Positions 35,021 through 45,592 of a DNA stretch of 46,848 nucleotides are shown here, one piece after another. Both the position numbers and the translations under genes were made by a program. Numbering within the stretch: the stretch's first letter is position 1; every line of letters begins with the position of its first letter. A model generated the notes under the pieces. It was not told where the DNA came from and made no database searches. It worked only from the letters and a program-made list of their open reading frames with translations. This DNA is from Paulinella micropora (lineage: Eukaryota > Cercozoa > Imbricatea > Euglyphida): positions 124,840 to 171,687 of the forward strand of contig BJOX01000222.1 in NCBI GenBank assembly GCA_009731375.1. The letters are read 5' to 3'.

Positions 35021-35554
35021 TTATTTCTTTTTGCGATTAGGTAAGGAAATATTGGAATGATATTCAGCAGCCTTAGTGTAGAACGGACGCTTCTCGTGAA
35101 TATAGTAGCCCTTCAAAGCCGACCAAGATTTGAAAACCCTTATCACCCCGTCATCTCCGAGTCCCACGTGATAAGTATCTTCTTTCCCAGGGCTCGCCAT
35201 CAAAACTCCTTCTTTGCAATCCGGAACATTATACTCAAACACTCTGTCAGGCTCGTCGTACTTGTTGGCAATCTTGACCAAAACTTTTTTCTCATCCCAA
35301 TACTTTACAGCTTCATCCTCCTTCACCTTTGCTCCACCCACCTTATCGAAAGGACTCACATTTTTTGCTTTACGCTCAACCTCAGCTTGAGCCACAGGGT
35401 CTTCGTGAGACGGATGCTTGGCGTCAGGGGTGGTTGGAACCTCGGCAGGAACTTCAGCAGGAACTTCAGCAGGAACCTCGGCAACAACCTCAGTTGTCTC
35501 CTCAGTATGTTCCTCTGCAGTCGGTTTGGAAGGAGACTTCTTCTTTGGCGGCAT
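35021..35554 (-). CDS. Unrecognised protein with AEVP repeats
   Basis: 177-aa protein from ATG 35554 (MPPKKKSPSKPTAEEHTEE), 5 bp from the integrase stop in convergent orientation. N-terminal third is Lys/Pro/Glu-rich with four tandem AEVP units (12-bp repeats); the rest is a compact, mixed alpha/beta sequence (FDKVGGAKVKEDEAVKYWDE, VGLGDDGVIRVFKSW, YYIHEKRPFYTKAAEYHS) with no motif I know. An in-frame extension upstream to 35758 lacks the start context and is ignored. GC content is above that of neighbours, so it could be of host origin. Confidence 0.6.
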   Translation of the reverse strand: MPPKKKSPSKPTAEEHTEETTEVVAEVPAEVPAEVPAEVPTTPDAKHPSHEDPVAQAEVERKAKNVSPFDKVGGAKVKEDEAVKYWDEKKVLVKIANKYDEPDRVFEYNVPDCKEGVLMASPGKEDTYHVGLGDDGVIRVFKSWSALKGYYIHEKRPFYTKAAEYHSNISLPNRKKK

Positions 35555-35764
35555 TGTACCTGCCCCACACCAAAAAGCACAAAAAAACATGTGTGGGCAG
35601 TGCCTTGAAGCCCTTTTTTTTGTTTTTGTAAATAAATAATTTCGTAAATAAAATAATTTTTTTTGTAGCCTAGTAATAAGTGTGCTTTTATGTTGTTGTG
35701 AAATGTGTGTCATGTTCATTGATGATAAGTGGGCAGGTAGGCAGACAGCACAGATCACACAACA

Positions 35765-36245
35765 CTACCTTACTCCTTCAATATACAATTTATACTTGAC
35801 AATAACTTCCTCAAATGTTTTTCCGCCACCAATCAAATTTCTTGCGTAATTTTCNNNNNNNNNNTATTTTCCTCTTGACGGGACATTGGAAATTATTTTT
35901 TTCTAACCATCTTTCAAAAAATGCTATTTCTTTTTTGGTCTCTTGTTCCTTTCTGATTCTCTGCCTTTTAACTTTCCTTGCATTTTCTAATTGCTTTCTT
36001 TCCTCTTGTATTTCATTGTCTCTTTATTCGACAGCTTCGAGTCTTCGTTCTACCTCGTCAAGTTCAAGTTTAATCTGTCTTATCTTTTTTGACAAGTTTT
36101 TGTTCTTTGTCTCCAAGGCTATTTTGTCGGAAATAATTTTGTTCTTTCTTTTGTCTGAATAATATTCAAACCAATTATTTTCTTCTCTTTCAACATCATC
36201 ATCGCTTGAATTTTCTTTTGCCTCATCATCAATATAGTCACTCAT
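35765..36245 (-). pseudogene. Acidic coiled-coil protein with nonsense codon and gap
   Basis: From ATG 36245 (MSDYIDDEAKENSSDDDVE) the frame carries an acidic start, then a charged coiled coil (DKIALETKNKNLSKKIRQIK), and meets TAA at 36024-36026. The same frame continues with EIQEERKQLENARKVKRQR to the 10-N gap (35855-35864) and resumes with RNLIGGGKTFEEVIVKYK to TAG 35765-35767. Unrecognised family. The convincing continuation beyond the stop suggests recent inactivation. Confidence 0.5.
35855..35864. other. 10-N assembly gap
   Basis: Ten N bases inside the broken coiled-coil gene; real gap length unknown. Confidence 0.95.
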
Positions 36246-36595
36246 TCTGTACAAATGGAGTCTTGTCAAGATAGAAAGTTGGCCAAAAGTACGAAAACGA
36301 AAAGTATGATTTTTTGTTTTCGCATTCTCTGATAAAAAAACATGTGATAACATTGCGCATTGACTGAGCAAAAAAAAACCGAAACCAAAGCAAGCAGAAT
36401 ACAAAAAATTTTATTTTTCATCCTTCTCGTGGCATGGTGATGGGTGGTGTAATTAGTAAGTTGGTGGTGTTGACCGTCATTGTTGGCGGTTCAACTCCCA
36501 CTGCTTACTTTTGAACCATTCACTGCCACATTTTTTTATTTTTTTCTCTTTTTTGTAAATTCCTTTTTTCTGATATTTTGCTCTGGCGTTGCCAT
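36246..36595. other. Non-coding spacer with a long foldback
   Basis: No gene seen. 36456-36508 can fold on itself: GTAAG/CTTAC at the base, then GTGG/CCAC, then GTTG-ACC/GGT-CAAC around a 12-nt loop. A tRNA was considered and rejected. Confidence 0.4.
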
Positions 36596-36685
36596 CACAA
36601 AACATCGTTTTTTTTTGTTTTTTTTTTTTTGCTTTAATGGCATTCGATGTTTTATGAAGGCCCAAAGGGCATGAATAAAATATCA
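36596..36685 (-). promoter_or_regulatory. Intergenic cassette downstream of PolB copy C
   Basis: AAAACATCG (about 36600-36606), a long T-rich loop, CGATGTTTTATGAAGG and a further AATAAAATATCA adjoining the PolB stop codon. Same architecture as 5301-5422 and 14293-14454. Confidence 0.5.
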
Positions 36686-39600
36686 TTAGTATCCGTATGG
36701 TAATGTCGTGATCTGGTTTTCTTTTAGAGGTTGAATTACTCTTTTAGTGTAAGTAAATGAAAATATCTTTTGTAAATGCTCTGACGTAATTGTTTTTGTC
36801 TTTTTTTTTCTTGTTATTTTGCTGTTGGTGTGTATGATTACATTTCCAGCCTCTGCTACATTCTTTGCTATACACTTTTCTCCTTTTGTTTCTAGTAGGT
36901 CTTCTAATTCTTCGTATGCCTTTTTAGATAGTTCAGTGTCTTGTACTTTCAATCCATTGCTTATGATACTAAACATATTAACCAAGTTCAATTTTTTACA
37001 AGTCTCGTAATTCATTGAAAATCCTTTTAATTTCATTTTGGTTGTTCCATCATTTAGTATGTAGCCGTATGATTTAGGTCCTGCTCCAATAAATGTGGTT
37101 ATCTTTCTGCTTACCTTCGTCTTTTTGTCTATCAATTCGTCTGTCCATTGTCCCAATAAATCACCAGTCGGTATTGTTGTCTGTCCTTCTTTCTCATCTA
37201 CGGAATAAATTACGCTGTCTGTGTCGTGATATAACACTCTATTACCTAATCTGTCCATCATATCATACAATCTCATTTGCGCATGTGCTGTTGTAAATAG
37301 TGCTACACAGATATTTGTATTGTAGGGGTCAGATACTTTTTCAGGGTGTAGGTTGTAAGATAGTTCTAGGCATTCTTTGTTTATCATATTGATAGATACT
37401 TCATTTATCTTCTTGTCATTTAGTATTTTGAATAGTTCGGCTTCACTCCTTATGATTTTTGTTTGTGTCTTGTTGTTTTGTTGTCCAAATTTTCCCCATA
37501 GTGAGTTAAGACATAGTTTCGCTACTGCCCTTCTTCCTTCATTCTTTTCAATCTTGCTTTTGTCCAATTTGATTTTCATTTTTTCTTCATAGTCCTTAAT
37601 GTAATTGTCTTTGTCTTCTTCAGTTATGACATTTGATGGATAGCCACTTGATTCCTGTTTCACTCTTAGAAAGGTCTTAATGTATTCTTTGAATAGTTCT
37701 GTTGTCTGTTCATTCCAATGCCATAATTCATAAGTTTTGATCAGTCTGTAGCCTTTTTGTATGGCTTTGTAAATAAGTGGTGTTGCCCATGTGCCTGTAA
37801 GTGTTCTCTCTTCGTCTGTGTGTTGGCATTTGTCTTGTAATCCTTCCTTTCCACATTTATTACATAGATAATACATCATCTTTCCTCTATCTTGACATGG
37901 AAGGACTGGGTGAATTAGTCCTCTAGGTGGTAGTATTTTTATTTTTGCTACACCAAATGCTGTTTTATTGTTCAACATATCATATGTCTCTTTTCCTCTT
38001 ATTGCTTTGTGGTGTTTCACAGGATAGGGGTCATAGTACATAACCGTCGGATAGAGAGAGCACACATCTATATACTTGGCATACTGATATTCACTCATAG
38101 ATTTCCAGTATAGAGATAGAGCATTCGTCCTTCCACCAAACATAGCATGTCGTGGATTGATTGCTTCTTGCTCAATTAATGTCTCTTCTATTTCTCCTTT
38201 GAATTCTTCCTTTGTTCGTATCCTGTTCCATTGACACCCCCATATTGTTATTAATTGACTAACTTCCGGATGTTGCTTGATTAAAGTTTCGCGTAGTTTA
38301 GTTTCTTTGTATAGTTGTCCAAATGTTTTATTCACAGACCTTTCTCTGTTTAGTTCATTTCCATTGAAACACTCAGGACACCCGTGCCAATAACAACCAT
38401 GGAACTCATATGCCGTTTTTGTCTTTTCGTCATATCCGTCTAAGTAGGCTTTCACACCTTTGGGTAAGTTTAGTATTTTTTCTTTACCATTTAGACCATG
38501 TTGAATTTTAGCATTGTCCTTTTTTTCTCTGTATGCTAACCACTCCACACACATACGACTTGTTTTTGCTTTGTCTGTTCTGTTTGTCGGTATGACTGCT
38601 ATGCTGTCCTCAGGCATGTAGTTTGCTTTGAATAGTGCCATACATGTAGAGGCAATTGACGTGTATTGAAATGGATCAATACCAAACTCCATAAATTGTT
38701 TCCTAAACTCAATACACCCCCGTCTTAGTATATCTACATCACTATGATAATATTCAATCATTTCTTTGTCAAAATCAAAAACTTTGTCTTTTTGCTTCTC
38801 ATACCATTTTATGAAATCATCTCTTTTATTCTTTGAGAATGAGTTATATCCGTAATCGTCCATGTCTGGTATTTTGCCTATGTATGTTTGATTGTCTGTT
38901 TTGTTAAAGAAGTGAGGAAAATATCCTTTTTTTCAATTCAGTAAGTCCAAATGTGTCAGGAAAGTCAGATAGATGCATAGTTAGAAATGGTAAACTATCT
39001 ATAAATCTAATCTGTTCTTTCCCATTACCAATAGACATCATCATTATTTTACCACCTTCATATATCACAAATGGAGTTATGCCTTTTTCAATCAACCATT
39101 TCAATACAAACTGACAATCATATCCCCGTGCATTATGTGCAATGAATGTATAACCCTTATGTTTTACACCCAATGATCACTCGAAGAATTGTTCAATGTT
39201 TTTATGAATGATTGGTGTGCTGTCGTCGAAATATTGAATTTCAGAATGATTGATAATATGTGTTCCTGTCTCTTGATTTGCTTCAAAATCAAAGAATACA
39301 TATTTGGTTGATGGTTCATGTATCACTTTTTTCTTTAACTCACATTGGTGCGATAGAGGTTGTAGTTCTTTGCAGTTCCTACATTTTTCATATCCACATT
39401 TATGTTCTCCTTTGTAAGTCTTAGCACAAGTGATACATTTTTTCTTTGTGTCGCATAACTTATTTTGTTTATGATTATTGAAACATTCATCATTCGGAAA
39501 CTTTCTATTACACTCATTGCACGTTTTCCATTTCGAAATATTGTCATATCCTTTACATCCTTCGGTTTGACATATATTACATTTGAATTCACATGCGTGA

Positions 39601-40798
39601 TTATGTTCGTATCCCTTCATACATTTCTCGCAAAAGTTTTGCTTTGATAAGAATGCTTTCATACTTGTTATGGTGTCGTAATGGTTCATGGTTTTTAGTA
39701 TGTATATGTTCTTTTTGTCCTTCATCTCAGTCTTATAGATAATTTTGTTTGGAAATTCCACAATAACAATGTTGTAGCCTATGTGCTTAGCAAACTCACT
39801 AATTTCAGAAAGCCCACATAAATCTTTCATGACACCAGCCTCCTCATGTAGTTTGTTTGCCAGTTCGTCTTGGATTCTGCGTCCTTTTCTGATTTGCTCG
39901 TATTTCGTGTGTTCCTCAATCTTTGCTTTCGCTACAACGATTGCCCTTGCCAAACATATGTTGTCGTCATTGTTTATTCGTATTACACCTTTCTTTTTAT
40001 ACATGTCTGTTTCTGTTATTACTTTCTATCTTGCTCCTCCTTCTGGCATCCTTACACCCACAAAATTGAAATCAATAAGGTCCATTGTTGCTCCTTCTTC
40101 GTTCATATAGTTTTCGTCGTTTGATTGCAGTATAGATTCTAATCTAGTCAGTATATCTTCTAAATTGAAATCTTTTACTTTTATTAATTTTTGATTTTGT
40201 ACATTCCACGAAGCAGGAATAGCACTAATCCGTATTTGTATTGAGTCGTTGTCTTTGTAAAGTGTTTTAAATTCTTCAATTGTAGATGTAATCATACCGA
40301 TGATACACTCTAATGGAAACTTTTTCACTTTTTGACACATTGATTAAGTAGTTTGTGTTCAGTGTCTTTTCTTATTAGTTTATATCCATTGAACTCAATC
40401 ACTTGTGGCTCGCTTTGTTTTCGTTCTCTTATTTTTTGCTCTGGTTGATGATAAAACCTTTCAGGGTCAGATAGTGCTCCCCTTGTCGTTGTTAAAGTAT
40501 ATACAGAGTGCCCCACAGGTAGTTTGTGTTGAGTGTCTATCCTTATTAGTTTATAGCCATTGAACTCAATTACTTGTGGTTCGACATATTTTCGTTCCCT
40601 TTGTTTTCGCTCAGGTTCAGAATAAAACATTTCAGGGTCCGATAGTGCTCCCCTTGTCGTTGTTATGTCATAAAACCTAGTTCCGTTCGGCTTTTTAACA
40701 TATAACTTGTTTTGCCTTATCTGATATGTTATTTTTGCTTCAGCCAATTTGTCCAAGTTCCATGTGTGTCCGCCATAGTCGATGGTGTTCGCTATATA
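36686..40798 (-). pseudogene. polB: Protein-primed family B DNA polymerase, copy C, inactivated
   Basis: Homologue of the copy A polymerase over its whole length, with the same zinc region, exonuclease, YEFHGCYWHGCPEC, motif A (DVCSLYPTVMYYD), motif B (KLCLNSLWGKFGQ) and motif C (YHDTDS). Lesions: no ATG at the N-terminus (frame open from about 40798, YGGHTWNLDKL; ATA sits where a start would be); frameshift at about 40325-40340; TAG at 40026-40028; TGA at 39177-39179, in the position of a Trp in copy A; one extra A in a run near 38930. The C-terminal 725 codons (38863-36686) are clean. The N-terminal region contains a 171-bp period duplication not seen in A. Confidence 0.92.
40350..40665 (-). 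repeat. Direct duplication within the PolB N-terminus (copy C)
   Basis: Two 145-bp units (40350-40494 and 40521-40665), period 171 bp, each encoding TTTRGALSDPE-xFY ... QVIEFNGYKLIR-D-xHKL. The period is a codon multiple, so the duplication kept the frame. Copy A PolB has one shorter, diverged counterpart. Confidence 0.85.
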
Positions 40799-40900
40799 TT
40801 TATTCGAATTTTTTTTTCCAAAAAAAATTTATTTTATATATATAAAAATATATATATATATATAATATTATCTTTATCTTTAATATGAAATTCAATTTTT

Positions 40901-41118
40901 TCAGATCTCAATTTTCCCCGACGATATTCTGGAATCTAATAAGGTCAGCCTTGATTTTTCTCTTTTCTCTTTTGATTTTCTCAGTATGTATGCCTTGTTT
41001 TTTTGATAATATTCTTTTGCTCTCATAAGTGCTTTCTCTTTATTTCTTCTTTGATACTCTCTCGTTCAGCGTGTTTTGCCCTTGCCTCCTCCGCAGTATA
41101 TGTTGGATGTCTACCCAT
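40901..41118 (-). pseudogene. Small basic protein gene with 2-bp frameshift
   Basis: From ATG 41118 (MGRHPTYTAEEARAKHAERE) the frame fails after about 20 codons at a GAGAGA run (about 41057-41063). In the shifted frame an open Lys/Arg-rich helical stretch (RRNKEKALMRAKEYYQKNKA) continues to TGA 40901-40903, total about 72 codons. Repeated YYQKN-type basic helices of this sort are common in small viral DNA-associated proteins. A 2-bp insertion would explain it. Family not recognised. Confidence 0.4.
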
Positions 41119-41500
41119 TTATGTATAATATATTTTTATTATATTTAAATGGAAATAAATCAAACTCGCAACAGGAGACTACTTTCATTTTTCAAAAAAA
41201 GATAACTAAGTTCAGGACAGCGATAAAAACTAAGAGACTGGTTTTGATGTCTCTTCGTGTTGAATTGGCAAAAGATTAATGAGTTATCTTTTTTTTTAGA
41301 GTTTGAGAGAAATTCAAATATGGACTATTTATTAATTAAGAATGCTTGTATTGAATTTGGATGAAATTATGTATATTTTTATTGAAATTAATAGTAAGAC
41401 GAATTTATATGAAAATAGCTTTATTTTATATAAAAAGATAACTGTCCTATAGTAATACCTATAGTAGTATAAGACTCAAATAGCTATAGGTAGGTCGGTA
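41119..41500. other. AT-rich spacer at the right edge of copy C
   Basis: No gene supported. The region is strongly AT-rich with no repeat structure until GTAT units begin at about 41505. The virus-host boundary probably falls here; I could not find a terminal inverted repeat. Confidence 0.4.
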
Positions 41501-41503
41501 GTT

Positions 41504-41870
41504 GGTATGTATGTATGTATGTATACGTAGGTAGGTAGGTAGGTAGGTAGATAGGTAGGTAGGTAGGTAGGTAGGTAGGCAGGTAGACAGTATGAACAAC
41601 ATACAAACAGACAGACAGACTGACAGACAGACAGAAGGTGAAGAAAGAAAGAAACATAAAGAAACTAGTCTAGAAAGAAAGAAAGACAGAAAGAAAGACA
41701 GAAAGAAAGAAAGACAGAAAGAAAGAAAGACAGAAAGAAAGAAAGACAGAAAGAAAGACAGAAAGAAGGAAAGAAGGGAGGAAGGAAGGAAGGAAAAGGA
41801 AGGAAAAGGAAGGAAAAGAAAGGAAGGAAGGAAGGAGGAAGGAAGGAAGCAAGGAGGGGAGAAAGTGGAG
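41504..41870. repeat. (GTAT/GTAG)n then purine-rich GAAA/GACA/GGAA tract
   Basis: GTAT and GTAG tetranucleotides (about 41504-41585), then GACA units, then long GAAAGACAGAAA and GGAAGGAA tracts to about 41870. One strand is almost pure purine over roughly 230 bp. Confidence 0.95.
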
Positions 41871-42375
41871 AAAGTAGGACGAGAATAGAAAGGTCATATC
41901 TCCAAGACGTACATGAACTTCACGGGTAGTGGCTTGTTATTTTTGGACCAGATTTCTTAGCAAAGCGGGTCCAAGGGCTCGCTCGGCCGCGCCGCAGAAA
42001 TTCCTTTGGCAGGACTACCTGTTTTTCTTCATCTACAATGGTGTTTCGAGAAAAGTGTTTTGTGTCCATCGAGATTTTCCTTGTCTGGCTTGTCGAGTTG
42101 AGTTTGTGGTCGTTGGTTGGGAGGTGATTATAGGATGTTGGTTTTTTTGCAGTCTTTGCTGTCAATGCCAGAATATTCTTTACTAGTCCGTATGTTCAAA
42201 ATTAATGCTATTAGTAATACTTGTAATAATTGGGTAGTCACAAGACTCTTTAGAGATATTAAGAGGTTGTTGCCTTGATAGTAATTAGAACTCTCTAAGT
42301 CAAGATTAAAAAAGATTGTTCATGATTGTGAACAGAAAGATTGGAGACAGAAATTACGCGTGTCCTTTGTCTATT
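41871..42375. other. Unique-sequence segment of the host flank
   Basis: No gene or named element seen. Moderately GC-rich at 41930-42010 (CTCGCTCGGCCGCGCCGC), AT-rich thereafter. Confidence 0.35.
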
Positions 42376-42720
42376 TATAAGCGTGTGAAGACGAACTTAG
42401 AAATGGAGTTTTGTTTAAAAGGTCGTAATTAGGAGGGGGGAAGGAGATTGATTTCTTTGGCAAGAGCGGGTTGTTTGAGGTTTGGGCTCTGTGATCGTGG
42501 TTTTGGTTCCCCTGTTGATGTGATTTGTGATATATGTCATAATAAGACTCATCATGAGACTCATGTTTTTCAAGACTGCATTCCTTGATATATGTCATAA
42601 TAAGACTCATCATGAGACTCATGTTTTTCAAGACTGCATTCCTTGCCTTTCTACCTTATTTACTTTACAGATTCAGGATACATCTTTTGCACTCAACATG
42701 TTTGAATTCGTTATATTTTG
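42376..42720 (+). mobile_element. Probable non-LTR retrotransposon 3' remnant (zinc-knuckle C-terminus)
   Basis: The + frame starting at 42376 reads YKRVKTNLEMEFCLKGRN, a stop, RRLISLARAGCLRFG, then VICDICHNKTHHETHVFQDC. The arrangement LARAGCLRFG - CxxCH - ETHVFxxC matches the zinc-binding region after the reverse transcriptase in many LINE-type elements (C-x2-C ... E-T-x-H-x-F-x2-C). It has a stop codon and an internal 58-bp duplication, so it is a degenerate fragment. Upstream reverse transcriptase motifs are not visible. Confidence 0.45.
42529..42644 (+). repeat. 58-bp perfect tandem duplication
   Basis: 42529-42586 is repeated at 42587-42644 with no visible difference. It duplicates the CDICHNKTHHETHVFQDC coding stretch, shifting frame (58 is not a codon multiple). 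Its perfection implies a very recent event or an assembly artefact. Confidence 0.9.
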
Positions 42721-42841
42721 TCAAAGCTATTAGGTTGTTTCTTAGGAGATTTTATAGACATGTTCAAAGGCTAACCAAAGGCCTTGCTTCTGGTGTGTCC
42801 TTAGGATCATAGTCCTCGACAAGGGGGCTGCCATCCTATCT

Positions 42842-42897
<56 letters not shown>

Positions 42898-42955
42898 TAC
42901 TACTACTACTATTACTACTACTACTATACTACTACTATTACTACTACAGAACTAG
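42842..42955. repeat. (CTA)n microsatellite
   Basis: CTA/ACT units with interspersed ATACT and ATT variants from about 42842 to 42955. Confidence 0.95.
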
Positions 42956-42967
42956 TCTATTGTAAGA

Positions 42968-43360
42968 TGTCGTCTGTCGTATGTCAGTCTGTCTGTCCAT
43001 TCTGTCGTGTCGTCTGTCCATTCTGTCGTCTGTCCTCTGTCAGTCTGTCTGTCCTTTCTGTCGTCTGTCCTCTGTCGTTTCAGTCGTCTGTCGTATGTGT
43101 CCATTCTGTCGTCTGTCGTCTGTCAGTCTTGTCTGTCCATTCTGTCGTCTGTCGTGTGTCATCTGTCAGTCTGTCTGTCCATTCTGTCGTCTGTCGTGTG
43201 TCGTCTGTCAGTCTGTCTGTCCATTCTGTCGTGTGTCGTCTGTCGTGTGTCGTCTGTCCATTCTGTCGTCTGTCGTCTGTCAGTCTCTGTCCATTCTGTC
43301 GTCTGTCTGTCTGTCCATTCTGTCGTCTGTCGTATGTCGGCTGTCGTTGTCAGTCCGCCG
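42968..43360. repeat. GTCTGTC-based minisatellite
   Basis: Imperfect units built from TGTCCATTCTGTCGTC, TGTCGTC and AGTCTGTC, repeated many times. Open frames across it in all + phases are repeat artefacts. Confidence 0.93.
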
Positions 43361-43479
43361 TCTGTTCTTCTACTACTGATTCTTTACTCTCTACTCTACT
43401 CTCTATTCTCCATGCTCTGCTCGCTGCTTTTGTTCAGTGACACTCTGATCATCCATACCAGGTGCTAGCAGACGACTGT

Positions 43480-43912
43480 TGATAATACATACATGCATAC
43501 ATATATACATATATACATACATATATACATATATACATACATATATACATACATACATACATACATACATAATATACATATATACATGCATACATACTAC
43601 ATACATACATACATACATACATACACATAACATACATACATACGTATATACATACATACATACATACATACATGTGTACATGCATACAGACGTACATGCA
43701 TACATACATACATATGTACATACATACATACATTACATACATATATACACACACACACATCCACACATACATACATACATACATACATAATACACATCCA
43801 CTCATACATACATACATACATACCTACCTACCTACCTACCTACCTACCTACCTACCTACATACATACATACATGCATACCTACATACCTACCTACCTACC
43901 TCCCTACCTCCT
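43480..43912. repeat. (CATA)n and (CCTA)n microsatellite
   Basis: CATA/TACA tetranucleotides to about 43822, then a CTAC-type tract and mixed units to about 43912. Confidence 0.95.
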
Positions 43913-44125
43913 GCCCATCGCTTCTATGTTTTGTTTCGCCCCCTTGCATCCCTTTTACACACCTACCCAACCCACATACATTCTATCCAATTTTCGAAAT
44001 TTTCGCGCAAAAATTTGACGCCAGGTCCCAATATACAGGTTATTCATATGCTTCACATGTGCACAACTTGGGAGAGCGTAAGCTGAGTGTTGTTCTCGTA
44101 GAGGGTGGAAGGACTATGTGAGTCT
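43913..44125. other. Unique-sequence island between microsatellites
   Basis: No gene supported. A single-copy stretch with TTTTCGAAATTTTCGCGCAAAA near 43992-44012 and no recognisable domain. Confidence 0.35.
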
Positions 44126-44127
44126 CT

Positions 44128-44460
44128 TCTTCATACATACATACATAACAACATAACATAACATAACATGACATAACATAACATAAACGTAACGAAACGT
44201 AAGGTACGTAACGTATGTAACGTAACGTAACGTTACGTTACGTAATTACGCTACGCTACGCTACGTTACGTTACATTACATTACATTATATTATATTACA
44301 TTACATTACATCGCATTGCATCACATTGCATATACAATAGACTACACAGTATTAGATAGGATAGATAGAATAGAATAGATAGAACAGATAGATAATATAA
44401 TAGATCTTAATAGATAGAATAGATAGAATAGACAGAAGTATGGATAAATAGATAGAAAGA
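44128..44460. repeat. ACATA/ACGTA and AGATAGAAT pentanucleotide-type tracts
   Basis: ACATA units grade into ACGTA/CGTTA units (44190-44270), then TTACA, then ATAGATAGAATAG units to about 44460. Confidence 0.93.
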
Positions 44461-44474
44461 CATGTCTATCATGT

Positions 44475-44613
44475 TCTATGTTCTGTTCTGTTCTGTTCTG
44501 TTCTGCTCTGCTCTGCTCTGTTTTGTTCTGTTCTGTTCCGTTCCGTTCTGTTCTTTCTCTTTCTCTCTTTCTCTTTCTCTCTCTTTCTCTCTCTTTCTCT
44601 TTTTTTCTCTCTT

Positions 44614-44670
<57 letters not shown>

Positions 44671-44681
44671 GTCTCTCTGTG

Positions 44682-44714
<33 letters not shown>

Positions 44715-44733
44715 TCTCCCCTTCCTCCTTCCG

Positions 44734-44774
<41 letters not shown>

Positions 44775-45373
44775 CTCATCATCATCATCTTCTTCTTCTT
44801 CTTCTTCTTCTTCTTCTTCTTCTTCTTCTTCTCCTTCTCCGTCTCCTCCTCCTCCTTCTCCTTCTCTTCTCCTTTTTCGTCTTCTTCTTCTTCTTCTTCT
44901 TCTTCTTCTTCTTCTTCTTCTTCTTCTTCTCCCCCTCCCCCTCCCCCCCCCCCTTCTTCTTCTTCTTTCTTCCTTCTTCCTTCTTTCTTCCTTCTTTCTT
45001 CCTTCTTTCTTCCTCCCTCCTTCCTTCCTTCCTTCTTTCTTCCCTCTTCCCTCTTCCCTCTTCTTCTTCTTCCCTCTTCTTCCCTCTTCTTCTTCCCTCT
45101 TCTTCTTCCCTCTTCTTCTTCTTCCCTCTTCTTCTTCTTCTTCCCTCTTCTTCTTCTTCCCTCTTCTTCCCTCTTCTTCTTCTTCCCTCTTCTTCTTCCC
45201 TCTTCTTCTTCTTCCCTCTTCTTCTTCTTCCCTCTTCTTCTTCTTCCCTCTTCTTCTTCTTCCCTCTTCTTCTTCTTCTTCTTCTTCTTCTTCTTCTTCT
45301 TCTTCTTCTTCTTCTTCTTCTTCTTCTTCTTCTTCTTCTTCTTCTTCTTCTTCTTCTTCTTCTTCTTCTTCTC
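44475..45373. repeat. Long pyrimidine-only tract: (TTCTG)n, (CT)n, (CTT)n, TTCC
   Basis: TTCTG units to about 44553, TTTCTC/CT repeats to 44770, then CTT/TTC-rich repeats with TTCCCTCTTC units to 45373. Nearly 900 bp with almost no purine on the + strand after 44555, a candidate triplex-forming tract. Long Ser/Phe/Leu open frames through it are artefacts. Confidence 0.96.
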
Positions 45374-45592
45374 TAAGACTTCATTAGAGGGAAAAGGTTT
45401 GTTTCTATAGATATAGATATAGATATAGATTGTTGTTTCTATGTACTAATATACCTACACGTGAATATACATCTACATATACATGTGGATACGCATCTAT
45501 GTATGTATGTGTTTATCTATCTACGTTTCTAAGTATGGTAAATGGGTATTGGGTACTATGTATCTATGTCGCAGAGCAAGCCCGGAGACCGC
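45374..45592. other. Short unique flank with (AGATAT)n
   Basis: AGATAT units at about 45408-45430, otherwise single-copy sequence with TATGTATG patches. No gene. Confidence 0.5.

Noticed and set aside
36440-36510. tRNA-like sequence with a D-loop-like TTAGTAAGTTGG and GGTTCAACTCCC
   Set aside because: The T-stem does not pair (GGCGG against CCCAC), the acceptor strands do not match, and the apparent pairing forms one long foldback instead.
42966-43470. Three overlapping SVCPFCRLS-type Cys-rich frames
   Set aside because: They come from the GTCTGTC minisatellite and have no codon-level conservation.
44462-45410. Two 300-aa frames rich in Leu, Phe and Ser
   Set aside because: Pyrimidine repeats are open in all + frames; no gene signal.
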